Shown piece after piece: positions 6,099 through 14,459 of a DNA stretch of 48,544 nt. The stretch's first letter is position 1. Each line of letters begins with the position of its first letter. The notes under the pieces are model-generated. The model was not told the DNA's origin. It saw only the letters and a program-made list of their open reading frames with translations, and did not search any database. The translations under genes and the position numbers were made by a program. Source of the stretch: Hyphomonadaceae bacterium BRH_c29 (GTDB lineage Bacteria; Pseudomonadota; Alphaproteobacteria; Caulobacterales; Hyphomonadaceae); NCBI GenBank assembly GCA_000961695.1, contig LADW01000029.1:1-48544 (forward strand), given 5' to 3'.

Positions 6099-7225
6099 CG
6101 CACGTCGCCATCGTCAAGGCAGCGCGGGGCGTTTTCGAAGCGTCCGGCGCCACACCGGTTGATCCATCTTATATTTTGCCGTCCGATATTCCGCTGGAAC
6201 TGTCGGGAGAGGCCGTGCGGGCGCGCCTCTGTGTGTTCACGGATCATCGCGGCAATGAGATGGTCATGCGCCCGGACCTGACCCTGCCGGTGGCGGGGCT
6301 GGAAGCCGAGCGCCTTGCGTCCGGCACCCATGGCCCGAACGCCTATTGCTATGCGGCAGAGGCTTTCCGCCTGCCAGCAGCTGAAGGCGACCCGATGGAG
6401 TTCACCCAGATTGGCTTTGAACGTTTCGGCCGGGACGCTGATCCGTCGGAGGATGCCGAGGCGTTCGCGCTGGTGCATGAAGCTGTGCGCGCGTGCGGTG
6501 TGCGGCCTGTCGCGATCTCGACTGGCGACCTGGCTGTGTTCCCGACCTATATTGATGCGCTGGGCCTGCCGCGCGTGACGGCGGACCTCCTGAAGCGTGC
6601 CTTCCGTCAGGAGGGCGGCGTTCGGGCCTTGCTGGAGGCAGCGCCGCTTCCCATCGAAGACGATATGGTGTCGACGCTGCAGGCCAAGACGGCTGAAGAG
6701 GCGGCAACCGCTTTCCGTGCCGCCCTGCAAGCCCGGGGCATACCTCTGATTGGCACACGGAGCGTCGCTGAGATTGTGTCCGGCCTTCGCGCCCGCGCGG
6801 CGGTTCAGGAGGCTGGCGGCATTCCGGGCACCGTGCGCGATGTGATCGGTGCGCTCGCCTCAGTGAACTGCACAGCAGCAGAAGCGGCTGATCAGCTCGA
6901 CGCCATCGCTGTGCGCTTCAGCCTGTCGCGCACCACTTCGATCATTGACCGGGTTGCGCGGCGGATGGAACTGATCCGCGAATTGCTGCCAGACCTGAAA
7001 GCCATTTGCGGGTTCCGCTCCGGCTTCGGGCGGCGCTTTACCTATTATGACGGCTTCCTGTTCGAAACACTGGGACCCAATCTGACAGACAGCCAGCCGA
7101 TTGCCTCTGGCGGGCGCTATGACGGGCTGATCTCCGGGCTCTCGAACGGGCGGGCCAATGCGACCGCCATTGGCGGCGTCGTGCGGCCAGACCGCGTGCT
7201 GCGTGCGAAAGGGAGGGGCGCATGA
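6095..7225 (+). CDS. hisZ: ATP phosphoribosyltransferase regulatory subunit
   Basis: A 376-residue HisRS paralogue that lacks the anticodon-binding domain and does not aminoacylate. It binds the short HisG to form the active, histidine-inhibited first enzyme of histidine synthesis. HisRS-like remnants are visible, including MRPDLTLPVAG near residues 50-60, the MEFTQIGFERFG segment near 98-110, and ASGGRYDGLISGLS near the end. It overlaps hisS upstream and hisG downstream, each by an ATGA, which implies translational coupling and matched stoichiometry. Confidence 0.93.
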   Translation: MTHVAIVKAARGVFEASGATPVDPSYILPSDIPLELSGEAVRARLCVFTDHRGNEMVMRPDLTLPVAGLEAERLASGTHGPNAYCYAAEAFRLPAAEGDPMEFTQIGFERFGRDADPSEDAEAFALVHEAVRACGVRPVAISTGDLAVFPTYIDALGLPRVTADLLKRAFRQEGGVRALLEAAPLPIEDDMVSTLQAKTAEEAATAFRAALQARGIPLIGTRSVAEIVSGLRARAAVQEAGGIPGTVRDVIGALASVNCTAAEAADQLDAIAVRFSLSRTTSIIDRVARRMELIRELLPDLKAICGFRSGFGRRFTYYDGFLFETLGPNLTDSQPIASGGRYDGLISGLSNGRANATAIGGVVRPDRVLRAKGRGA

Positions 7226-7935
7226 CCCGTCTGTCACTCGCCATTCCGTCCAAGGGGCGGCTGAAGGAAAAATCCGAGGAATGGCTGGCAGCAGCCGGCT
7301 TTCCCGTCACCCAGATCGGGGGCGAGCGCGGCTACCAGGCTGAGATTGCCGGCCTCGGTGACGTTGAGATGCGGCTCCTGTCAGCACGTGAGATCGCGCA
7401 GGGCCTCGTCGATGGCAGCCTGCATGCGGGCGTGACCGGCGAAGACTTGCTGCATGACCTCGCGCCGGACGGGGAAGCGGACTTCCGCGTGCTGCATCGT
7501 CTGGGCTTTGGCGGGGCGGATGTAATCGTCGCCGTGCCGCAGGCCTGGGTCGATGTCGACACGATGGCCGAGCTGGAAGCGGCGGGCGCCGCATTCCGGA
7601 AGGCGCATCACCGGCGTCTGCGGGTCGCGACGAAATATATGCGCCTGACGCGGCGCTTCTTCGCGGCGCGCTCTGTCGGGGAATACCGGCTGGTCGAAAG
7701 CGCCGGAGCGACCGAAGCGGCCCCGACGACCGGCTCAGCCGATGTCATCGTCGACATCACGTCCACCGGTGCGACGCTGAAAGCCAACGGCCTCAAGATT
7801 CTGTCGGATGGTTTGATTTTAAAAAGCGAAGCTGTGTTCGCAATTTCCCCCCGCGCAGACTGGAAAGGGCCTGCTTTAGGCAGTCTTCAGGCACTCACGA
7901 CTGCTGCAGATATTGAGATTGGTAGTCTTAGCTAA
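7222..7935 (+). CDS. hisG: ATP phosphoribosyltransferase, short form
   Basis: A 237-residue catalytic subunit joining ATP and PRPP in the first step of histidine biosynthesis. It starts with the family motif AIPSKGRLKE. SADVIVDITSTGATLK (near 172-187) is the phosphoribosyl-binding region. The C-terminal regulatory domain of long-form HisG is absent, as expected for the form that needs HisZ, encoded immediately upstream with a 4-bp overlap. It is the last gene of the operon. The following 277 bp hold a candidate small RNA and no other gene. Confidence 0.95.
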   Translation: MTRLSLAIPSKGRLKEKSEEWLAAAGFPVTQIGGERGYQAEIAGLGDVEMRLLSAREIAQGLVDGSLHAGVTGEDLLHDLAPDGEADFRVLHRLGFGGADVIVAVPQAWVDVDTMAELEAAGAAFRKAHHRRLRVATKYMRLTRRFFAARSVGEYRLVESAGATEAAPTTGSADVIVDITSTGATLKANGLKILSDGLILKSEAVFAISPRADWKGPALGSLQALTTAADIEIGSLS

Positions 7936-7952
7936 AATATCTAGGTCATAAT

Positions 7953-7982
7953 CTTGACATAAGTTCTAAAGCGCGGCCATAT
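7953..7982 (+). promoter_or_regulatory. promoter of the candidate small RNA
   Basis: CTTGAC (7953-7958) and CCATAT (7977-7982) are spaced by 18 bp. This is close to the CTTGAC-N17-CTATAT pattern described for housekeeping promoters of alphaproteobacterial small RNAs. It lies 18 bp after the hisG stop. Confidence 0.5.
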
Positions 7983-7987
7983 GACCC

Positions 7988-8059
7988 AGCAAGTTTCTGG
8001 GAGGAAACGCTGCAAACGGTGGGAGGCGCGGGGCCAAGGGCTCCGCGCCTCTTTCGTTT
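7988..8059 (+). ncRNA. candidate trans-acting small RNA downstream of hisG
   Basis: An RNA of about 72 nt is predicted between the promoter at 7953-7982 and a strong terminator. It would fold into a first hairpin, CAGC..GTTTC paired with GAAAC..GCTG around a loop with UGGGAG, and then the terminator hairpin. No ORF or Shine-Dalgarno/start pair fits inside. Size, two-hairpin layout and the purine-rich loop recall the MmgR/suhB-type RNAs of alphaproteobacteria, but I could not align it and family membership is a guess. Confidence 0.5.
8023..8059 (+). terminator. intrinsic terminator
   Basis: GAGGCGCGG (8023-8031) pairs perfectly with CCGCGCCTC (8043-8051), and TTTCGTTT follows. This is a textbook Rho-independent terminator, serving the small RNA and any readthrough from hisG. 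Confidence 0.8.
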
Positions 8060-8213
8060 GGAGGTAATATCAGGGATTTGCGAGAACCGGGCAGGCCGAC
8101 GTAACGGCTCAGGTGAGGTAGGGGGCGTTTGGACATCACGTCCGTCCCGCCCGGCTTCACGATTAACAATAAGCACTTATCGTTTATCGTCAAGTATTAT
8201 TATCGTTTTTCGA

Positions 8214-8636
8214 TTAATCTTTTGTAATGGTGATCAGCCAGGACGGGCTGCCGTCGTTCGGAAGGACGCGCAGGATGCGGGTGGAGCCATCCGGCGTGCG
8301 GGACTCGCTGATTTCGGCGCCAGACACTTCGATCCGCAGGGAATCGGGCGCATCGGACCGCTGGTCGAGGTCTACGTTCACTTCACTGACCGGTTGGTCC
8401 GGCAGAAAAAGATCGGCCGCTTCTTCCGGTGTCAGGAAGCGCACGGTGCCGTTTTCCTCAATGACCATGGATTGCCGTTGTGCAGGTTCGTCGTTTGCGG
8501 GCGGATCTGCCGTCTCGTCCGATACTTGCGCCTTTACGACATTCACGGGCGGCGCCAGGCGTGCCGTGCCAATCTGAGCAGCGGCGGGCAGCACAAGAAG
8601 ACCAAGACCTGCGGCCAGGCTGGCAAGCGTCTTCAT
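8214..8636 (-). CDS. secreted protein of unknown function
   Basis: A 140-residue protein with an N-terminal signal peptide (MKTLASL... to about residue 21, ending LPAAAQ). The mature part is acidic and low in cysteine, with a predicted periplasmic domain. I do not recognise a family. The start at 8636 places the signal peptide at the N-terminus and has GGGAG upstream; the longer open frame to 8810 overlaps the argD control region and reads like noise. It is transcribed divergently from argD with about 150 bp between them. Confidence 0.7.
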   Translation of the reverse strand: MKTLASLAAGLGLLVLPAAAQIGTARLAPPVNVVKAQVSDETADPPANDEPAQRQSMVIEENGTVRFLTPEEAADLFLPDQPVSEVNVDLDQRSDAPDSLRIEVSGAEISESRTPDGSTRILRVLPNDGSPSWLITITKD

Positions 8637-8784
8637 CCCATGTCTCCCTCTTGCAATCCTGACACTTAAGCGCGAATCGCGCCGCCTGTCACATGTGCCG
8701 GGGTGTGGTGTGTTGACTTCCTGACAGCCCCCCGCCATGCGTGGCGCCTCAAGAACAATCCTCGCGACATCGGAAGGGCAACAG

Positions 8785-9975
8785 ATGAGCGATCCACGCC
8801 AGCATATCATGCCGGTCTACCGGCCACCGGAACAGGTCTTCGAGAAGGGAGAGGGCGTTTGCCTCTTCACAGAGGATGGCACGCGATATCTGGACTTCAT
8901 CGCCGGCATCGCGGTCAACGCGCTTGGCCACGCCCACCCGGCCATGGTTGAGGCTCTGACCGCGCAGGCTGGCAAGCTGTGGCACACATCCAACATGTTC
9001 CGTGTACGCGGCGCTGAGGAACTGGCCGACAAGATTTGCCGCGACACATTTGCTGACCGCGTCTTCTTCACCAATTCCGGCACCGAGGCGATCGAGTGCG
9101 CGATCAAGTCTGCGCGCAAGTACCAGTGGGCGAATGACCACAAAGAACGCATCGACATCATCACCTTCACGGGCGCTTTCCACGGCCGCTCGCTGGGCGC
9201 GATCAATGCTGGCGGCAACCCGAAATATCTCGAAGGTTTCGGCCCTCCGCTGGAAGGTTTCGTGCACCTCGAATGGGGTGACCATGAGGCCCTGAAAGAA
9301 GCCATTGCCCGCCCGACCGCCGCAGCCGTTCTGGTCGAGCCGGTTCAGGGCGAAGGCGGCGTGCGCGCCATGCCGGATCAATGCCTGAAAGGTCTGCGCG
9401 ACCTTTGCAACGAACACGGCGTGCTGCTGATCTTCGACGAGGTCCAGTGCGGCATGGGCCGGACCGGCAAGCTGTTCGCTCATGAATGGGTGGACGGGGC
9501 TGAGCCGGACATTCTTTGTTCCGCCAAAGGCATCGGCGGCGGCTTCCCGTTCGGCGCGTGCCTTACCACAGAGGCTTGCGGCGAGCATATGCAGCCGGGC
9601 AGTCACGGCTCGACCTATGGCGGCAACCCGTTGGCCATGGCCGTCGGCAATGTCGTCTGGGACATTATCGCCAACGAAGACTTCCTGGCCGAAGTCCGCC
9701 GCGTCTCCGGCACGGTCGCGCAGAGCCTCAAGAGCCTTGCCGACAGCCATCCCGACAAGGTGGAAGCCGTCACCGGCAAGGGCCTGTTGACCGGTCTCAA
9801 GATGAAGGCTGATCCGAAAAACCTTCAGGGCCTCTGCCGTGACAAGAACCTTCTGGTCGGCGTCGCCGGTGCCAACGTTCTTCGCCTCGCGCCGCCGCTG
9901 ATCATCACGGATGAAAACGTCCGCGAAGCGACCCGCATCATGGACGAAGCCATCACCGAGTGGACGCCGGCCTGA
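8785..9975 (+). CDS. argD: acetylornithine aminotransferase
   Basis: A 396-residue class III PLP-dependent aminotransferase converting N-acetylglutamate semialdehyde to N-acetylornithine; the same enzyme often also acts in lysine synthesis. The PLP lysine is Lys248 in SAKGIGGG, the phosphate-binding GTEAIECA segment is near residue 98, and FDEVQCGMGRTG lies near residue 216. Length is typical. In many relatives argD is followed directly by argF and hslO. Here argF lies 7 kb further on, with unrelated genes between. The start at 8785 has GGAAGG upstream. Confidence 0.92.
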   Translation: MSDPRQHIMPVYRPPEQVFEKGEGVCLFTEDGTRYLDFIAGIAVNALGHAHPAMVEALTAQAGKLWHTSNMFRVRGAEELADKICRDTFADRVFFTNSGTEAIECAIKSARKYQWANDHKERIDIITFTGAFHGRSLGAINAGGNPKYLEGFGPPLEGFVHLEWGDHEALKEAIARPTAAAVLVEPVQGEGGVRAMPDQCLKGLRDLCNEHGVLLIFDEVQCGMGRTGKLFAHEWVDGAEPDILCSAKGIGGGFPFGACLTTEACGEHMQPGSHGSTYGGNPLAMAVGNVVWDIIANEDFLAEVRRVSGTVAQSLKSLADSHPDKVEAVTGKGLLTGLKMKADPKNLQGLCRDKNLLVGVAGANVLRLAPPLIITDENVREATRIMDEAITEWTPA

Positions 9976-10026
9976 TCGACTGCGCACGGTGGGTCGCAGG
10001 ATGTGAGCCATATTTCTCTCTCTGAG

Positions 10027-10075
10027 GGTTCTGGTTCTCTTCCGGATTGATAAGGTCCGGAAGAGAACCAGAACC
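10027..10075. terminator. 20-bp perfect hairpin downstream of argD
   Basis: The arms 10027-10046 and 10056-10075 are perfectly complementary over 20 bp around a 9-nt loop, and each arm carries a GGTTCT tandem repeat or its complement. There is no U-run on either side. It sits between the argD stop (9975) and the next start (10094), so a bidirectional or processing role is possible. Confidence 0.55.
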
Positions 10076-10093
10076 GGTCAGACAGGAGGAGGC

Positions 10094-10930
10094 ATGGAGC
10101 GCCAGGACGATTTCGAGCAGGCAACCCGGATGGATCGCCAGGGCGACCACCTCTGGACGACCCATCTTCGCCCGGACTGGGGCCTATGGAGCCCGGCGGG
10201 CGGATACATTACCGCGCTTGCGCTGAGAGCCGTGGGGGAGGCGACCGCCTTCGCGCGACCGGCCAGCATGACCTGTCACTTTCTGCGCATGGGTGCGTAC
10301 GCTCCGGCGGAGATCCGCGTCGAGTCCGTGAAAGCTGGCCGACGCAGCGAATTGCTGAAGGCCGATCTGGTTCAGGACGGCAAGACGCTGCTGACCTGCC
10401 ATGTCTGGGCGGTTCCGGACACCGCGCCGGGGCTCGCGCATGATGATACGCAGGAAGACCTGCCCGCGCCGCTGTCTGTTCCGACCATCGAGACGCAATA
10501 TCCGGATCAGCCGGTGCATCCTTTCTTCCAGCGCTTCGAGCAGCGCCCGATCCGGGGCATGCCACGCGCCGGCGACGTGGCGCGCGCGGCGGAGCTGACA
10601 GGATTTTATCGCTTCTCCCCGAATGTGAAAGCCAGCGATCCGTTCGTGGATGCCGGGCGCGTTCTGATCCTGCTGGATACGTTCGGCTGGCTGGCCCAAT
10701 ATCCCGCGCATCCCGAGGATGAGCCATCGCCCTGGATCGCGCCGAACATAGATTATCACTACCGCTTTCACCGGCTGACCCAGCACGCCGACTGGCTGCA
10801 CATGCGGGTGAAGGCGCCGATCGCACTGGATGGGCTGATGTCCACGGACGGGGAGATACGCGATGAAGCCGGCCACCTGCTGGCGACCGGCTCCTCTCAG
10901 TTGATGTGTCTGCCGCGGCTTGGGGCTTAG
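10094..10930 (+). CDS. acyl-CoA thioesterase-like protein, double hotdog
   Basis: A 278-residue protein of the TesB-like thioesterase superfamily (4HBT_3 type) with two hotdog halves. The first half contains WSPAGGYITALALRA near residues 32-46 and the strand motif MTCHFLRMGAY. The second half has the SPWIAPNIDYHYRFHR region near residue 220. It presumably hydrolyses acyl-CoA, substrate unknown. A strong AGGAGG precedes the start. Its stop overlaps the end of the convergent cytochrome b561 gene by 4 bp. Confidence 0.8.
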   Translation: MERQDDFEQATRMDRQGDHLWTTHLRPDWGLWSPAGGYITALALRAVGEATAFARPASMTCHFLRMGAYAPAEIRVESVKAGRRSELLKADLVQDGKTLLTCHVWAVPDTAPGLAHDDTQEDLPAPLSVPTIETQYPDQPVHPFFQRFEQRPIRGMPRAGDVARAAELTGFYRFSPNVKASDPFVDAGRVLILLDTFGWLAQYPAHPEDEPSPWIAPNIDYHYRFHRLTQHADWLHMRVKAPIALDGLMSTDGEIRDEAGHLLATGSSQLMCLPRLGA

Positions 10931-11589
10931 GCGTCGCCGTCGGGATCGTGAACCCGCTTGCGGCCGGTCACCATGGCGCGGGCCAGGTTTTCCTTATGGG
11001 CGAGGCTGGAGGCCACAACGCCGGCAAGGTGCAGGCCGATCAGGGCGAGCGTGATGTAGACGAACGCCTTGTGTACGTCTTCGAGCAGGTCTTCGCTGCC
11101 GGATTCTTCCTTACGGCCGCCATGTTCCTCTTCCTCCTCTTCTTCGCCAAAGGCTGAGGCGAGAGGGGCGAAGGTCTGTTCCGTCACGATGCCAGCGAGC
11201 GGGCCCGCATTGTCCTCAACCGCATAGAGCGCGAGACCGCTGGATGTGGTGATGAGCAGGCTGAACAGGAGGGCGACCACCATGGCGCCGCCCGCCGGAT
11301 TGTGCCCGGTATAGTCTTTCACCTTCCCGGTCATGAGGGCGCGCAGATAACCGAACACAGCGCCCGGCCCGCGCACGAAGTTGCTGAACCGGGCATGTTT
11401 CGGACCGACAAGGCCCCACACAATCCGGATCAGAACATAGGCGGCCACGACATAGCCTGCCCATTTGTGAATGTTGAAAAGGTCGTCACCAGACAGATAG
11501 GCCGTGAAGAACGCGATCACGAGAGTCCAATGCCCGATGCGGATAAGGGGGTCCCATACGGGCTGACTGGGGGTCTTGAATTGGCTCAT
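10927..11589 (-). CDS. cytochrome b561-type membrane protein
   Basis: A 220-residue di-heme b-type cytochrome of the b561/Ni-Fe-hydrogenase b-subunit fold. Four or more membrane helices lie at about 19-33, 43-62, 102-123 and 172-194, with candidate heme ligands His20, His41, His173 and His187. It passes electrons between the quinone pool and a redox partner. A loop before the last helix is unusual: seven consecutive Glu (149-155), then His and further acidic residues. The start at 11589 is preferred for the GGAGAC upstream; an in-frame ATG at 11604 is the alternative. It diverges from a membrane-anchored LuxR-type regulator. Confidence 0.85.
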   Translation of the reverse strand: MSQFKTPSQPVWDPLIRIGHWTLVIAFFTAYLSGDDLFNIHKWAGYVVAAYVLIRIVWGLVGPKHARFSNFVRGPGAVFGYLRALMTGKVKDYTGHNPAGGAMVVALLFSLLITTSSGLALYAVEDNAGPLAGIVTEQTFAPLASAFGEEEEEEEHGGRKEESGSEDLLEDVHKAFVYITLALIGLHLAGVVASSLAHKENLARAMVTGRKRVHDPDGDA

Positions 11590-11705
11590 GCGACGGGTCT
11601 CCATGCCTACCTGCTGGCTTGGCTGGAAACTGGCGAAGGGCGGCTTGCCGGTCTATCCGCCAGATGACGCATTCCCTTGGCGGCCCAGTTGCGCAACAAG
11701 GGCTT

Positions 11706-12212
11706 ATGTCAGATGACGCATCCGGACGTAGAGGGCTTTTGGGCACAGCCGTGCTGTTTGGCACGATTGCTGTATTCATCGGCGTGGACCTGCTCACCGA
11801 TCGCGGGGAAGGGGTTGGCGTTGGCCATCTTGCAGCAGAGCTGATCGTTCTGGTTACGGCCTCCTTTGGACTGGGCGCCATGCTGTGGCGGCTATCGCGC
11901 CTGCGTCAGGCCCTTGCCGATGCGCGGGAAGATGCCGGGCGCTGGCAGGCGGAGAACCGGGACCTTGTGCAGGGCCTCGGTGTTGCGATTGCGAGCCAGT
12001 TCTCGGCCTGGGGGCTCAGCGATGCCGAATCCGATGTCGGCCTTCTCCTGCTGAAGGGCCTCTCCCTTCAGGAGATCGCCGACCTGCGCGAGACGAGCGA
12101 ACGCACGGTCCGTGAGCAGGCACGCGCCGTCTATCGCAAGAGCCAGCTTTCCGGGCGAAGCGCCCTCTCGGCCTATTTCCTCGAAGACCTTTTGCCGGGT
12201 ACTGGCGCGTGA
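11706..12212 (+). CDS. membrane-anchored LuxR-type regulator
   Basis: A 168-residue protein with two membrane segments (about 12-29 and 42-63), a short charged coiled stretch (64-88), and a C-terminal LuxR/GerE-like helix-turn-helix (about 103-160) with LSDAESDVGLLLLKGLS and EIADLRETSERTVR. It is probably a DNA-binding regulator tethered to the inner membrane without a recognisable sensor domain. The start at 11706 has AAGGG upstream. It diverges from cytochrome b561 and may control it in response to a membrane or redox signal; the target is inferred from position only. Confidence 0.8.
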   Translation: MSDDASGRRGLLGTAVLFGTIAVFIGVDLLTDRGEGVGVGHLAAELIVLVTASFGLGAMLWRLSRLRQALADAREDAGRWQAENRDLVQGLGVAIASQFSAWGLSDAESDVGLLLLKGLSLQEIADLRETSERTVREQARAVYRKSQLSGRSALSAYFLEDLLPGTGA

Positions 12213-12255
12213 CGAAGCGGCTGGTCTCTCGCGCTATGTGCGATAGGATCATGTG

Positions 12256-13086
12256 ATGACAAGACTACGTGCCGCCTGTGTGCAGATGCGTTCCGGTGTG
12301 GAGATTGCCCCGAACATCGCTGCGGCCTCAGCCCTCATCCGCGAGGCGGCCGGGCAGGGGGCGAGCTTCATCGCGACGCCGGAGATGACGAACCTGCTCG
12401 ACATCCGCCCCGGCATGGCGCGGCCGAAGATTGTTGAGCAGGACGACGTGCCGCTTCATGCCTTCCAGGCGCTGGCCGCAGAACTGCGCGTCACCCTCCT
12501 GATCGGCTCGCTCGCTGTAGCGCTGGAGGGCGACGAGCGCTTTGCCAACCGCTCCTTCCTGATCGGGCCGGACGGCGGTGTGATCGCGCGCTATGACAAG
12601 ATCCACATGTTCGATGTCGAGGTCGGTGACGGTCAGTCCTATCGCGAAAGCCGCGCCTACCGTCCGGGTGAAGCGGCAGTGCTGGCGAAAGCTGCGTTTG
12701 GCCATGTCGGCATGACGATCTGCTACGATTTGCGCTTCCCGCATCTCTACCGGCGTCTCGCACAGGCGGGGGCAGACATCCTGACCATCCCGGCGGCGTT
12801 TACCCGCGTGACCGGCGAGGCGCACTGGCATGTGCTTGTCCGCGCGCGGGCCATTGAAACCGGCAGCTTCGTGATCGCGCCTGCACAAGGCGGCAAGCAT
12901 GAGGACGGGCGGGAGACGTTCGGTCACTCGCTCATCATCTCACCGTGGGGCGATGTGCTGGCCGAAGCCGAAGGCGCGGAGCCGGGGATTATTCTGGCCG
13001 ATCTGGACCTTGATGCCGTCGCGAAGGCACGCGGTCGCATCCCTTCGCTCGGCAGTGACAGAGATGTTCCGCTGACGGAGGTCTAA
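12256..13086 (+). CDS. carbon-nitrogen hydrolase (nitrilase superfamily)
   Basis: A 276-residue amidohydrolase with the full nitrilase triad: Glu43 (ATPEM), Lys115 (YDKIHMFDVE) and Cys156 (TICYDLRFP). This subgroup resembles Nit1/Nit2-type enzymes that clear deaminated glutathione or omega-amides. The exact substrate is unproven. The start is ATG at 12256; a GTG one codon earlier is possible. Its end overlaps the convergent decarboxylase gene by 4 bp. Confidence 0.88.
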   Translation: MTRLRAACVQMRSGVEIAPNIAAASALIREAAGQGASFIATPEMTNLLDIRPGMARPKIVEQDDVPLHAFQALAAELRVTLLIGSLAVALEGDERFANRSFLIGPDGGVIARYDKIHMFDVEVGDGQSYRESRAYRPGEAAVLAKAAFGHVGMTICYDLRFPHLYRRLAQAGADILTIPAAFTRVTGEAHWHVLVRARAIETGSFVIAPAQGGKHEDGRETFGHSLIISPWGDVLAEAEGAEPGIILADLDLDAVAKARGRIPSLGSDRDVPLTEV

Positions 13087-14459
13087 CGCCCGAGGCGGCG
13101 GCGGAATTCTTCGTAGCCGAAATCGCTGATTTGCTCGATACGGTCGTCTTCCCAGCGGATGGCGAGGTTTGCCAGCGGTGTGCCGTTGAACGTGTTCGTC
13201 TTGACGAAGCTGTAATGCATCTGGTCGGTGAAGATGATGTGGTCGCCGGCCTTCAAGGGCTCGTCGAAGGAATAGTCGCCGATCACGTCGCCCGTCATGC
13301 AGGTATTGCCGCCGAAGCGATAGGTGAAGGGCTTCTCGTGCACTGCGCCTGCGCCAACAACGTCCGGGCGGTAAGGTACTTCCAGAACGTCCGGCATGTG
13401 CGTGGAGGCCGAAGCATCGAGGATGGCGAGATCCATCTCGTTCCAGTGCAGGTCGAGCACGCGGGCGTGTAGTTCGCCCGTGTTGACGACGAGGCCGCCG
13501 CCGGGCTCGAGGATGACGTCCACGCCGAAGCGGGCCTTGAAGGCCTTGATGGCTTCGATCAGGGCGCTGACATCATAGCCGGGCTTGTTCAGGAAGTGCC
13601 CGCCGCCGAAATTCACGGCGGAGACCTGCTCGATATATTTCCCGAAATTGTCGGCGACATGCTGGATCAGGCCGACGGAGCCCTCGTGCAGGCTCTCGCA
13701 GAGGGCGTGGACATGGAAGATGTCGACGCCGGACCAGTTCACCGCGTCCAGTTTCGAGGCAACCTCGCCGAACCGGCTCATTGGGGCTGTCGGGTTGTAG
13801 AGGTCCCCGCCAAGCGTGGCGTTGGAATAGCCGGGGTTCACCCGCAGGCCGACATGGCAGCCGGCATCGCGGGCAATGTCGCCGAAGCGGGCAAGCTGGG
13901 CGGCGGAGTTGAAATAGATGTGTTGGGCGACATCCGTCAGGCGACGGACAGTCTCTTCCGTATAGGCCGGGGAATAGACGTGCACTTCCTTGCCGAAGGA
14001 CTCTTTCCCCATGATGGCTTCGTGCTCGCCGCTGGCCGTGGTGCCGTCGAGATAGTCCCGCATCATCGGGAACACTGCCGGCATGGCGAAGGCCTTGGTG
14101 GCTAGTAGGATCTTGCAATCGGCCTCCTCCCGCACGCGCTTCGCCGTCTCCAGATTCTTCCGGAGGCGGGCAACGTCAAGGACGAAGCAGGGTGTGTGGA
14201 ACCCTGAATTGGTGGAGGATGAAGCCGTCATATCGGTAGTCCCTGGCTGAGGAGGAAGACGCCGAATCTCAGCTTTGCGATATTCGTGTATATTCCCGGC
14301 GGATTCGAGCTGGTTCGTCCTAACAAGGTGTTCGATACAGGCCACAATCTCCGTGTCCTTCACGGCAGGGCCGGTTTCTTTCAGCACGCGCGAGATCACC
14401 ATCGCAACCTTGGTGAAACGCTCTCCCGTAGCGGCCAGAACCCGGTCTTCAAAACGCAT
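13083..14459 (-). CDS. nspC: carboxynorspermidine/carboxyspermidine decarboxylase with extra N-terminal domain
   Basis: A 458-residue PLP-dependent decarboxylase of the alanine-racemase fold that makes spermidine or norspermidine from the carboxylated precursor. The NspC part starts at Met77 and is complete by itself (382 residues). The PLP lysine is Lys122 in LLATKAFAM, with conserved SGEHEA, NFGGGHFLN and EPGGG motifs. Residues 1-76 form an additional in-frame domain resembling DUF3658 or a small winged helix. The first ATG (14459) directly abuts the upstream stop (TAAATG), implying coupled translation from there. The internal ATG at 14231 lacks a good ribosome site but would give a normal NspC. 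Confidence 0.88.
   Translation of the reverse strand: MRFEDRVLAATGERFTKVAMVISRVLKETGPAVKDTEIVACIEHLVRTNQLESAGNIHEYRKAEIRRLPPQPGTTDMTASSSTNSGFHTPCFVLDVARLRKNLETAKRVREEADCKILLATKAFAMPAVFPMMRDYLDGTTASGEHEAIMGKESFGKEVHVYSPAYTEETVRRLTDVAQHIYFNSAAQLARFGDIARDAGCHVGLRVNPGYSNATLGGDLYNPTAPMSRFGEVASKLDAVNWSGVDIFHVHALCESLHEGSVGLIQHVADNFGKYIEQVSAVNFGGGHFLNKPGYDVSALIEAIKAFKARFGVDVILEPGGGLVVNTGELHARVLDLHWNEMDLAILDASASTHMPDVLEVPYRPDVVGAGAVHEKPFTYRFGGNTCMTGDVIGDYSFDEPLKAGDHIIFTDQMHYSFVKTNTFNGTPLANLAIRWEDDRIEQISDFGYEEFRRRLGR

Noticed and set aside
4458..8051. Base-pairing in trans between the small RNA terminator stem and the his attenuator stem, which share GAGGCGCG
   Set aside because: GC-rich terminator stems of this genome are likely to resemble one another, and both arms would be locked in their own hairpins; not enough to claim regulation.
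8749..10011. Minus-strand open frame of 420 codons opposite argD
   Set aside because: It is the complement of argD and its composition is that of an antisense frame.
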